DNA of 64,000 nucleotides from Tubulanus polymorphus (taxonomy: Eukaryota > Nemertea > Palaeonemertea > Tubulaniformes > Tubulanidae). Positions 1 to 39,745 of the stretch are shown one piece after another. Every line of letters begins with the position of its first letter. Position 1 is the first letter of the stretch. The notes below the pieces were generated by a model. It ran no database searches. It worked only from the letters and a program-made list of their open reading frames with translations, and was not told the DNA's origin. Position numbers and translations under genes: made by a program. The stretch covers positions 15,996,775-16,060,774 of the forward strand of contig NC_134032.1 of the NCBI RefSeq assembly GCF_964204645.1, given 5' to 3'.

Positions 1-167
1 TAAGTGGATTTCGTGGAGGCAGCCATCTTTTTAAGTTAATAAAAGGATATCCATCATATCGACAAAATTCCCACGATACCTACGTTGCTATGATACGATA
101 TTTTCGAGCGATATTCAAATTTCGATCAACAATGCTACGTATCCTAGCAACAGTAACGGGAAGGTAC

Positions 168-1600
168 CTTTAAATGAAGTCTCTCGTTAGTTTCGTAGTA
201 AACATCGATTCTCAATTTGGCGATATCGTTCGGCCATCTGCTCGGTAATTGTCGGGATATTTCGGCCGCGTAGCTATACGGAGTCGGTCGGGTTAACGAG
301 TCTAGACGATAACCGGAGCCTTCCTGTTGCGGGTAGAAACACCACGGGGTGCCGGTCGTGTTCGAACCCCACCAACAGCACCCACGTGACAGACACTTAT
401 CGGGTGTTACCCCGTATTCGGGATGGCAGTCGATACGCTGCGCGTCGCGTACTGCGCTGCACCGCGGCTGCGGAGACGGAGTCGCCCGAAAAAAACAAAA
501 AGGGATGCCATAGCTGCCCCCATAATCGATGAGGTCATCATACGAGCGCCGACGATATTGATATCTCTGATATTTGGGATATCGGTTATATCTGTTACGA
601 GCCCAACTGACCGGTGACCAACAGCAGCCCAACGCCCGACATTTATCAGCCGTAGCGCCCCCTCCCGGATAACAATCTAATCGACTTCGCTGTGACATTT
701 TACAACTGATCGGGTCTTGTTTATTCTCCAGTTTCGGGTATGGCTTCGGTAGATCAGGATGCCATAGCTGCCGTCTGCTCTCCGGGATATACATCGGATA
801 GACCTACAAAATATAATTCATCGAAATCGATTCATCGGATTTCATTGTGTGTTAAAACACACAATGAAATCCGATGAATCGATGTAACGTGACGTCATAG
901 GTGGATTTGTGGAGCAAGCTATAAGTAAGCTGGGTTATGCAAACAAAGACGTGCACAAAGAAGGACCGATGTTCAAACTTTGTTACCAAACATATCGATG
1001 GCAGTTCGGGAGAATTGAATCAGGTTTCTAATCGATCTTGTCTGTTCGATGGGGAATATAGAAACAGAGTATAATAGGAGCACCTGCTGTACGGTTTGGT
1101 TGAAGAATTCTCACTTTCCTATCCACCGCCAGGGGCCGCTGGTTCAAAGTGTAATATCAAATATCGGACTTTACTTCCATATTTTCAAAATAGGGAAATT
1201 GACCCTCTTATCTGATTGATGATCGATTACCCGGATTTGATTTGAATTTTGTATTCCTTACTTCCGCTCGGGAGTCACGTAACACGGGGTTACCAACGAG
1301 CGCTATTATTGAGAAGTTTGAAATGATACTGACCTTGACCTTGGGTTTGTGCAGAACGACGTAAAGGATTGCAGAGATGCCGATGATCATCATAAAGGCA
1401 ACTACAACAGCCACCAGAATACCGAGTCTAGGCTGATTGGCATCTATCCGTATTTTTGGCTGCAGATTTTTCGATCCTTCTTCCGATAGTGTCATCGCTC
1501 CGTTCAATCCACCTTCCGCCGATGATGATACGCATTTCTCGTCTTTTTGTTGTTTTCTGCCAGTCGCGCAGTCGTTCGACATGCCTTTAGGGACAGTCAT
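168..1600 (-). CDS. Membrane-anchored, trefoil-bearing GH31 alpha-glucosidase-like enzyme, N-terminal two exons (partial)
   Basis: Two phase-0 exons are visible: 1600-1334 (donor GTCAGT) and 803-168 (acceptor TTTTGTAG, donor GTACC). Together they encode 301 residues, and the gene continues off the left edge. Residues 1-58 are a polar cytosolic tail and about 59-83 form one hydrophobic helix (LGILVAVVVAFMMIIG), so the protein should be type II. Exon 2 holds two P-type trefoil modules. The second is textbook, with ...DCHPEYGVTPDKCLSRGCCW... ending in PWCFYP. The first carries a Tyr/Arg-rich insertion of about 30 residues between its CCW and FCFF parts. The end of exon 2 (DIAKLRIDVYYETNERLHLK) matches the N-terminal beta-sandwich of sucrase-isomaltase and lysosomal alpha-glucosidase. 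The start ATG at 1600 follows an in-frame TAA 18 nt upstream. The catalytic domain is not in the window, so enzyme activity is inferred. Confidence 0.88.
826..883. repeat. Perfect 28-bp palindrome (2-nt loop) next to a splice acceptor
   Basis: Left arm 826-853 and right arm 856-883 are exact reverse complements with AA between them. It lies in the GH31-like intron, about 22 nt upstream (in transcript direction) of the acceptor that opens exon 803-168, so it occupies the place where a branch point and pyrimidine tract would be expected. Confidence 0.9.
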
Positions 1601-2831
1601 CTTACCCTCGCGTCCTTAAAATCCTTTATGATCTTATATAAGGCGTTTCAAAATTACTACCGCTTTGTATGCTATGCTATCTATATAGGGTGTTTAGAAG
1701 ATTGAATTCTGTATCGATTGGGTCACGCGACTAGCGGTGCTGATCTAATCACTAAAAATATTACTGAATATATCAATCAACCCAGTAAAATTCTAATGTC
1801 ATTTCTTAAACTGTCAACCAGAATGAGCTTGATAAGACTTGTTAAGGTGTCGTTTGATAAAAAATGATAAAGTCATTTATCTGGCGGATTCTCACATGAC
1901 ACAAGTTGAATACGCTTGAAGTCTTTGGGGTCAGAAAATTTTTCAAATTAAAGATAATTTTCCGAAAGGTTTATACATATTTCAGACGGTAGCAGATCGG
2001 GCGAGGTGAATATTCGGACAATTCTGAGCGGTCGGTCAGTCGAAGTTCAGTCCAGATTATTCAGCATCAATATTCACCCAGGACCTCATGAATATATGAA
2101 TGATACACGTCACGTGTTTATATGACAATATTGTAATGATGTGAGAATTCTATGTAATGCATGAAATCATCCTTAACTTGCACTAAATCTTCGGGTATTC
2201 GGATCAGGGCGGGGGTGTAAACTTCGGAGGGTTCTGGAACACCGTCGAGCACTGTCCGGGCACCTCGGAGATGCCCCTCAATACATGGGTATTATAGGTT
2301 CTCGGTGAACCCACTCCCCTCACAGCTGTAGCGGGAGGTAGAACAGACACAATAGGTTCTCTGTGAACCCATTCCTCTCACAGCGGCGTTTGGAGAGCAG
2401 TCAGTCAGTCACATAAGATATGGTAGGCATTGACAGGAGGCCTCTGCTCAAAGTTCGAATAAACGGTTATTGGAAAAGAAGCGACTGTTTAAAGTTATAT
2501 GAATCATTCATTCATTTTATTCGTGGAAAATATACGAACATATAAATACAAATTGTAATAGCAAGTTCACCTCAGAATTTCGGGGGGGGGGGGGCAGGAG
2601 GGGGAAGGTTACATGTCTATCTTATCAATTTGAATACTTAACGCATTGTAAATATACCGCATCAATGTCCAACATTTTCCAACGGAACAAACTATTGCCA
2701 ACGACGACAACAACGACAATTTACAAAATTAGTTTATAGATTATTATCAACTCGTACAAAATGAATCGTTAAAAAACAACAACATGCATTTAAAATGTGC
2801 TGTCGATTATAGAAATATCGTGCATATCATA
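1601..2831. other. Intergenic/upstream stretch, no gene seen
   Basis: I see no supportable coding exon between the GH31-like start and the next gene. It contains a diverged two-copy relative (about 2288-2400) of the 66-bp minisatellite at 18385-18950, and a run of about 14 G at 2581-2594. The GH31-like promoter must lie here but no clear core motif could be assigned. Confidence 0.5.
2288..2400. repeat. Two diverged copies of the 66-bp minisatellite family
   Basis: The phrases AATAGGTTCTC.GTGAACCC and CTCACAGCTGTAGCGGGA, in that order, match the unit of the array at 18385-18950, about 16 kb away. Only about two degenerate units are present here. Confidence 0.75.
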
Positions 2832-4399
2832 TCATATAATACATTTACTGGAAGCTTTTATGTAAGACTGTGTAATGACAACGTAGCCGCCGCCTTGAAA
2901 AACGGCCGTGTTAGCTCGATCCGATTCGGCCCCCTGTAAAAAAAAACTGGTTCGTATCCGATTTCGATTTTCGTAGGTCAGACACGAATTTATAGAGCAC
3001 TTGCATACATTAGATATTACACTGTTAACTGTTTCAGTTGCTAGGTCAAGCTTTACTCCATTAAACGGCTTTACTTCCTTTTTAGATTTGAATTTCAAAT
3101 CCAACCGACAAATTCTCAGTCTCACAACAAGCAACCATATCAAGCACCGGTTATATAAAAATGCTAAGTATTCTTTGGTAATTACGTCATAGTATTGTGC
3201 GTAATATAAAAACAATCGTGACCAAACTTAATGCCGTTACACTCCGCTTAGTGTCACCACCGTTACACATGTCGCCATGACAACAATTCAAGTTTTCGCT
3301 TTCCGAGCATTCATTGGACGGCGAGCAGAGACGAATGATGACATCACGGTCGCCTTCTACCCGCTCGGATATTTTCTGAATGAAAAACCGAAAAACAGAA
3401 ATTACGCTAATGCATTTAGCTTAAAAACATTTTCAATTTCCAATGATACAATCCGTTGTAGGGGTGACGTTGCTATGATACGCCATTCTTGAGAAAATTC
3501 GAATTCACTTCAACAATAGCGAATCATAGCAACGACCGAGTGCATCGCGGGAACTTACCAGACAGGTGCTTGTATCGCAGTTGACCAATAGGTGGATACT
3601 ACCAGGAATATTAGTTGGATCACGACATGCTTTGTCTAATGTTAGTTTGCCTATATGAGCTTGTTCGGTTAGCGTAGCGATTACATCAGATACTTCTACA
3701 ACGAGACAAGAAGAGTCGTTGATGTTAAGCCTGCTGGTCAAATCAGTAAAGACAGAGTACCTTGTGGAATTTTTGAGAAGTACAAGTTTCAAGTTATTCA
3801 TGCATATAATGTCTATTTACAACTTAGCTTGAGAGGACATCGGGTGGCCCTAGCTTAGTCAGTTTTAGAAATTTGTAGTATTTTAGCGATTTATACACGT
3901 GATATAGGTCCTAATAGGAACAGCACGGATTGGCAACTGAATTCAAAAATCGATTTCTAATCCATTCTACGCTGTACTGGAGGATTGCACTAAAGTATTC
4001 ACTGAAAGCAGCTGCATCTTAGAACAGAGACACCATTTTCTTAAATGAAACATTCATGGAGTCACGACACCCTTCAAAAGGACGAACACTTCTACAGGCC
4101 TACAGTGTAAGGGGAACTAAAAATCAATGTTTACGTCCAATTGCTGGTCAATCCTGGTCATATTAAGACTTTTATCGGGAATAAGACGTAACCGAATAAA
4201 GGACTGGGAACAAATTAGCCAACCAACTTCACTGGTGTCACGAGTATCCTTTCGCACAAGAGAGACTGTGACTGATAGAGAGAGGTCGGAATTAACTTAC
4301 TGGAGAATTTCTCTTTCATTTCCGTGACGTGTTTTTCGTCGATTTCGTCGAGATGGTCCGTGTACAGACAGCTGAAACATCGTTCACCTTTACAGCATC
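2832..4399 (-). CDS. Unrecognised coiled-coil protein, last three exons (possible TRIM-like fragment)
   Basis: Three exons on the minus strand fit together by splice signals and phase: 4399-4301 (donor GTAAGTTA, phase 1 at both ends), 3695-3559 (acceptor after a pyrimidine-rich tract, donor GTAAGT, ends phase 0) and about 2939-2832 (acceptor after a T9-ACAG run, ends in TGA). The joined product begins with a Cys/His-rich stretch (RCFSCLYTDHLDEIDEKH) resembling the second half of a B-box zinc finger. A helix-prone stretch follows (HVTEMKEKFSKVSDVIATL), then a cysteine-containing tail (CRDPTNIPGS...CDTSTC) and the C-terminus ITQSYIKASSKCII. B-box plus coiled coil would suggest a TRIM-like protein, but I do not recognise the family with certainty. 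The 5' exons were not found. A roughly 300-bp ATT repeat sits just upstream of the first exon. Confidence 0.4.
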
Positions 4400-4420
4400 C
4401 TACACAGATCAAACAACAAC

Positions 4421-4720
<300 letters not shown>

Positions 4721-4739
4721 CCATCTTTAAAATGTGACG

Positions 4740-7160
4740 GCGACTTTTTTAGAAAAAATGGCCACAGTGCGTGTAAGGGAAGGTAATATAATACTTAATT
4801 GATAAATCTGGGCCGATTAGACATTGTATACACAGACTAATCAGCAATGTCATCTTACTACGATACACATTGTATATAGTAATGGTACGTAATTGAATTA
4901 TGGGTAAGCTTCCAGGAGGGGGACTGAACTGCCCCCTATATAGACACCGTGCAGTCATGTGGTTCTATCACGTGACCGAGGCCACACTGCCGGTCAATGC
5001 AATGAGAGATTTATATGGCAGATCCCCAAAATTTGTAAATGACCATATTATCTATTGTCGTTATGTATAGCAAGTCTCCCTCCCACACTGACGGGCAAAC
5101 TATGACGTCACGTGCACAATATCTATACGAAACCGTCCTCTCCCCACGGGTTCGTGGGTGCAGCTGACCGCGTCGGTTTTACTCAAGGGACCCCTCGGAT
5201 ATAGCCCTATGGATACATACCCTGATACAAGGTGAATATAATCACTGCAGATAATGACAGCCGAACCGCTGATACACGTGATGACGATACGTCCATGTCT
5301 GTGTGTGTGTCTGTGTGTGTGTCAGGGGGTGCTCAGCGATCTCTGTCACACAGTGGTTCACATACTCTGTTGTGCGCGCGCTCTCTCATTCACAAATCAT
5401 CGATATCTCAAACTTATGTATCATAAGTTTCCATGACAACATGATAAATCATCCCCGTAACGGTGCGGGGCTTCAGCAGGGAGTGAGAGAGAGTGAGAGA
5501 GATTGGATACATCGGTCGATGCGGCATTGCACGTGTGTCGGAGCGAACGTCAAGCAATTCCACAATCTCTGCCGATAGGCGTCTCTACCGGTCCGCCCGC
5601 GCGTCCAGGGGCGAGTTTATTGCCTGTTTGCGTAACTGACTTGACGTTGGGGAAGTGTTGAAAAATTCTTTAGACTTGTGTTAAGAAAACGTTGTAAAAT
5701 GTAACTATCTACAGTCTGGCCCAGGAGGAGAGGTAAACCCTACAGTTATATACAAGTGGGCATTCTATCCCTGGCAATCGAGGAACCACTAGGGGCGCCA
5801 GTGATAACTCGCCCTTGAGACACCATGAAAATGAATCAGAAACTGCCGAATACCCGTTATTGCTGCTTTGCTGCTATATTTATTAATACATGTAGTTTAT
5901 TAAACTATGGGCGGTTGATAACATGTATATTAACAATGAGTCAAGCACTATAAAATAAGCTAGGGAAACTTTTGCTGCTAACAAATCCGTTATCCGTTTT
6001 CAGTCCAGTGTGTGACATGAGAAACCAAGTCGCCATCTACCGGCTAATGAAGTCACAATACAGGACAAGAATTGATAATACCACAAAACTTCGCCCGAAC
6101 TATTGCAACAGTCGACATCACTGGCAAGTGTTGGCTGATTCCAATAACACCAGATACAAGTTGTTTCAGTGACAACTATTAGCGTGAAGCAGACAGAATA
6201 ATCAGTCAGCTTACTGTGGCAAGTGCGGATCCGACAGGTGTGCTAGTAGTTCGCAGTGGATCATGCGTCCGTGTAACAATATGAGCCGTTCTGAATTTTG
6301 TAATTCAATTAAAAGGTGATTAGCGTGTTGATTAAGATGCTCGGCTGTGGACGAGGAGCTGCTGCTGCTGCGGCTGCTGCTGCTGCTGATGCCGAAGTAT
6401 ATGGATATCACTATAAAGCGGTGTGTGGACCCCAGGTGTTTCGTCAATTAAATACAAACCCGTGTGGTACAATTAAACGTTAATTAACGCTAAAACACGG
6501 ATATTTACTACGCATCTACGGGCCGTTACAATACGTCCTTACAATACAATAACATTTTTATTCTGATAAACTCGATTATTCCATCCCGTGAAATCTACAG
6601 GGGAATCACGGAATAACACGGGGGCCAGACCAGTTTCATGCCATTTCAGCTCTATGGCCAATCTTAAAACTTAAGACCAGTTTTAAGATTTAAGACCGCT
6701 TTTAGTCTAAGGTCTCAAGTATGGAACCGGCCCAGTCAACAGTTGTACAATTTCCTGACTTATATAAAACCAACTTGTCATAGCCGATTTGGGCTTCGAT
6801 CTTGAGAGTTTTAATCTTGTTTATCGCTACAAAACGACGAAACTATGTAGCCTCCATCTTAGATAGAAAAAACATAATCATCTCACTTCTCCCACACGTG
6901 GTGCAGCGTGTTGCAGACGTCAATTTTCGGGCTGTTGTTTCTTTCTGCGCGCGACTTTTTTACTAAATGAAACTGGTGTGCGCGGCAGTGTGCCGTGGTG
7001 TGCCGCGGTGTGCGAGTCGTGTGAGAAAGGTGTGAAGATGTTTAAGTGTTTTTTGTTGTCTACGCGCACTGCTGGGATTCTACGCACGCGCTCAAACCGG
7101 TAATTGATTTCGGTTCGGAGTGTGATATCTCGGCAGACGATCGCGCGAATTTATCTATCA
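4740..7160. other. Intergenic stretch with dispersed repeats, no gene seen
   Basis: No supportable exon. It contains a CRE-like TGACGTCA overlapping an E-box CACGTG near 5103-5114, and copies of the dispersed GGCAAGTG...GTGTCGCTAG-type repeat near 5745-5800 and 6215-6260. There is a short CTG run at 6357-6390, and a single-copy palindromic element at about 6620-6735 related to the 47-bp array family. A CpG-rich zone begins near 6890, just upstream of the receptor gene. Confidence 0.5.
6620..6735. mobile_element. Foldback/MITE-like element carrying the 47-bp family core
   Basis: Imperfect palindrome in which AACTTAAGACCAGTTTTAAG and similar phrases recur in both orientations, closing with ATGGAACCGGCCCAG. 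Its ends and core match the elements near 49675 and 58500 and the 47-bp arrays. Confidence 0.6.
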
Positions 7161-7167
7161 ACCCGCG

Positions 7168-7215
7168 CGCGTGACGTCACGCACGCCGAGTAACGATACT
7201 CGACGCTGATTGGTC
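7168..7215 (+). promoter_or_regulatory. CRE and inverted CCAAT box in a CpG-rich promoter zone
   Basis: A full palindromic CRE, TGACGTCA, lies at 7172-7179 in a CG-rich zone, followed by ATTGG (inverted CCAAT) near 7209. The receptor start codon is about 240-280 bp downstream. Position and composition suggest the receptor promoter; the transcription start was not determined. Confidence 0.4.
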
Positions 7216-7450
7216 CGCGCGTCGTGCGCCAGGTGTGAGCGAACAAGATCGGCGGGTAACTCCTTGAGGATGGATGATAATGATTACTATTGACGCGATC
7301 AGCTCCAGTAGTTTACTAGAAGCCACATTTTCTGTAAATCGCGCGCAAAAACCAACCGGCGGTAACGGTTACCACGTCAATCGTAACGACAGTGATTGTT
7401 ATAGAATTTGAACGTTTCGAATTGAATTACTCTTTGTTGTTCTGCGAACG

Positions 7451-30500
<23,050 letters not shown>

Positions 30501-30528
<28 letters not shown>

Positions 30529-30745
30529 CGGAAATGGCCGAAGTGAATCTGTGACGGAAATGGCCGAATTGCATCTGTGACAAAAATGATCGAAGTGAAC
30601 TTTTGACAGAAATGACCGAAGTGAACAAGTGACGGAAATGACCGAAGTGAACTTGTGACGGAAATGTCCGAAGTGAATCTATGACGGAAATGACCGAAGT
30701 GAATCTGTGACGGAAATGACCGAGGTGAATCTGTGACATAAATGG
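30501..30745. repeat. 26-bp minisatellite overlapping the receptor stop codon, about 9 copies
   Basis: Unit 26 bp, TGACGGAAATGGCCGAAGTG plus six bases. The first copy encodes the last receptor residues (EMAEVNL) and the second begins with the stop codon itself. Later copies lie in the 3' untranslated region. Confidence 0.93.
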
Positions 30746-31299
30746 TTCAACATTATCGTATCATAGCAACGACCTCAACTAAAGAAATATTATGGGAAGT
30801 GCTTAAATAGTGTATTGATAATTCAGGCTAGTTAATAATTCAGGGTTAGAGTAAGACAGACGCTCCTGAGAGGTATAAACCGGATCGGTCGCATGAGAGA
30901 CTTTTGTAATGACGTGGTAGAAAGAACCATTATAATTATAGGTGGATTATTGTTGAAAAATAATGTAATAACAAATATATATATATTCATACTATATGTA
31001 TATATACATATACTTGTGTTTAATGATTTTATTTTCTATTTGCCGAAGATCAAGATGTGAGCATATGATGGTGTAGCTGTGGGTCGTTCTCTTGCGAGGC
31101 GTCCCTCTCTTCCGGGTCATCCCCGTCTCTATATGCTGTGGTATCCCTTCTCGGGTATCCCTCTCTTCCAGACAATGCCACTTTCGCGAGGTATCCCTCT
31201 CTTGTGGGGTATCCCTTTCCTTCTATGCTGCAGTATCCCTTTCTTCTGGGATATCCCTCGCTTACGGGCTATCTCTCTCTTCCGGGATATTGAACACGG

Positions 31300-31680
31300 G
31301 ACATCCGTGTACATCCTCTATTCAGCACAGGGACCACTCTGAATCAGTATCAGTAATTACTGGTTTCGAACCCGGGACACTCCTGTACATCCTCTATTCA
31401 GCACCAGGACCACTCTGAATCAGTATCAGTAATTACTGGTTTCGAACCCGGGACACTCCTGTACATCATCTATTCAGCATCAGGACCACTCTGAATCAGT
31501 ATCAGTAATTACTGGTTTCGAACCCGGGACACTCCTGTACATCATCTATTCAGCATCAGGACCACTCTGAACCAGTATTATCACTGGGTTTGAACCCGGG
31601 ACACCCCTGTACACCCTCTATTCAGCATCAGTACCACTCCGAATCAGTGTCAGTAATTACTGGGTTCGAACTCGGGATAT
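31300..31680. repeat. 76-bp tandem array, about 5 copies
   Basis: Units contain ACTGGTTTCGAACCCGGGAC, ACTCCTGTACATC and CAGCACCAGGACCACTCTGA. The period of 76 was measured between successive TGGTTTCGAACCC phrases at 31361, 31437 and 31513. The phrase is B-box-like, so the unit may derive from a SINE. A partial copy is at about 31978-32035. Confidence 0.9.
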
Positions 31681-31704
31681 CCGCTAAGTTTAATAATAAT
31701 GCTC

Positions 31705-31940
31705 TGATCGCCATCTATTGGATTTTGGATGAACTCAATAGATAGCTCTTATTTGTCTCACTGAGTCGTCTTTAATTCGTTAAAATCACACTCGCCATCT
31801 GGTGGACTCTATTCTACTACAGTCTAATGATAGTTATTTCCACCAGATGGCGAGTGCGATTTTAACGGATTAAAGAAGAGTCAGTGAGACAAGTAAGAGA
31901 TATCGAGTCAGTTCAGCCAAATTCCAATAGATGGCGATCT
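31705..31940. mobile_element. Foldback element with arms of about 100 bp
   Basis: Left arm about 31705-31805 and right arm 31840-31940 are imperfect reverse complements: GATCGCCATCTATTGG against CCAATAGATGGCGATC at the outer ends, and CGCCATCTGGTGG against CCACCAGATGGCG at the inner ends, with a loop of about 34 bp. No transposase. Confidence 0.88.
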
Positions 31941-32319
31941 CGTTGGAAATCTCGATATCCACTCCCCGTCGGGCATCAAAGTACATCCTCTATTCAGCAC
32001 CAGGACCACTCTGAATCACTAAATTACTGAGTTTGACGTGCAAAAACCCGTTATTGCTGTTATTGCTGCAGATTCATTAGTTTTATTAGTTTTATTGAGT
32101 TGTTATCACGATGAAGCGCTGAGAGATGATGGCGATGATTTTCTAAATAGAGATAAAATATAAACCAAGGCAGTAAAATTATAATAATCAAAACGCAAAG
32201 ATTTTCAATTAGTAAATTTATCAAATCAATACATTAGGTTCTCACGTTTATTAGATTTACGAAATTAATCTCGGAACTTGTTTATCCAAAGATCACAGAA
32301 GTGGGCTACATTTTTAGCC

Positions 32320-32680
32320 GCAGCCTCGAACCTGCACCCCTTCACACAATCTGTAGCCTGGAACCTACAACCTTTCAGACAATCCGCAGCCTGGACCCGG
32401 AACTCTTCAGAAAATCTGTAGCCTGTAACCTGCAGCTCTTTAGACAATCTGCAGCCTGTAACCTGCACCCCTTCGGACAATCTGTAGCCTGTAACCTGCA
32501 GCTCTTCAGACAATCTGCAGCCTGTAACCTGCAGCTCTTCAGACAATCTGCAGCCTGTAACCTGCGGCCCGCAGACAATCTGCAGCCTGTTACCTGCAGC
32601 CCGCAGACAATCTGCAGCCTGCTACCTGCAGCCCTTCAGACAATCTACAGCCTGTAACCTGCACCTCTTCTGATCTGCAG
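32320..32680. repeat. 33-bp minisatellite, about 10 copies
   Basis: Units contain TCAGACAATCTGCAGCCTG and TAACCTGCAGCTCT. The reverse complement of the array at 45780-46350 shows the same 33-bp period and shares TCAGACAATCTGC, so the two arrays are related. Confidence 0.92.
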
Positions 32681-33026
32681 TCTGAATTTAGACCTAGCTC
32701 AGCTAGCCCTGCAGATATTATCCAGATATAAAGTTTATAAGTTTTCTATAGTTGTAATCATGCTGCAGCGCTGAGCGATGTTGACGGAGGAGACAATGAA
32801 ACTTATCATTATCTAAATAGAGATAAAACAAGGCAATAATTTCATTATAATCATAAACACACAGTTTGAAGATAGAAACAAGGAAATAAAATCATAGTAT
32901 AAAATCTGCAACGCAGTTTTCTTGTACTCATAAAGTTGATCATATCGGTCTGTGTGAAAAGGCGCAGTTTTTTGGTTGTAGATCACAGTTAGTTGTTTAG
33001 TATTTATCGCGGGTGTCTGTTTGAAT

Positions 33027-39137
<6,111 letters not shown>

Positions 39138-39159
39138 ACTCCAGTCGAGTAAACCGACG

Positions 39160-39310
39160 GTGACCTCTACAACGGCGACCTCTACAACGGCGACCTCTAC
39201 AACGGCGACCTCTACAACGGCGACCTCTACAACGGCGACCTCTACAACGGCGACCTCTACAACGGCGACCTCTACAACGGCGACCTCTACAACGGCGACC
39301 TCTACGACCT
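39160..39310. repeat. 15-bp minisatellite, about 9 copies
   Basis: Unit ACAACGGCGACCTCT, nearly perfect, starting about 25 bp after the stop codon of the CUB/PLAT gene, so probably in its 3' untranslated region. Confidence 0.95.
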
Positions 39311-39745
39311 GTTAATTCATTACAATATATTTCTACACGATTAGGGACCGAGACCGGAGAAATATAAAACAAATATAAACTCCAAAAAGATCACAGGACG
39401 GCCATCTTGTGTCCGATCGACCCAATTTTTCTGATATTATGCTAATGGAGCATGGAGGTGGGGGGGGGGGGTAAATGAACATACGTGAAAGATCAAGAAA
39501 ATAGGTTAAAAAAATGGTGAACAACCAAATATAAAGACAATCCAGGCAGAAGTGTCTTCAAAACTTCCCAAAATAACTGAATTTCGTTTACGGACGGATG
39601 GACGGAGGAAAAGTGTGAATGCAGCAGCCCACTGGAAATAAAGTCCCAAGTGGACTAATTAGGTTACAAAATTCATTTATTCAATGAACGAATTCAAAAT
39701 AAACCGAATAATTTTAAATCAACAATCGACGCCGTTCACTGGTCT

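Larger units (their letters stand above)
30746..33026. other. Intergenic stretch between the receptor and the CUB/PLAT gene
   Basis: No coding exon is supported. It holds a degenerate TATCCCTCTCTTCC-type repeat (31090-31290), a 76-bp array (31300-31680), a long foldback element (31705-31940) and a 33-bp minisatellite (32320-32680). No certain polyadenylation signal for the receptor was identified. Confidence 0.6.

Noticed and set aside
6211-6447. Minus-strand frame with a Ser run and a donor-like end
   Set aside because: Its C-terminal part is a copy of the dispersed GTGGCAAGTG repeat, the Ser run is a CTG repeat, and its phase does not join the downstream exons.
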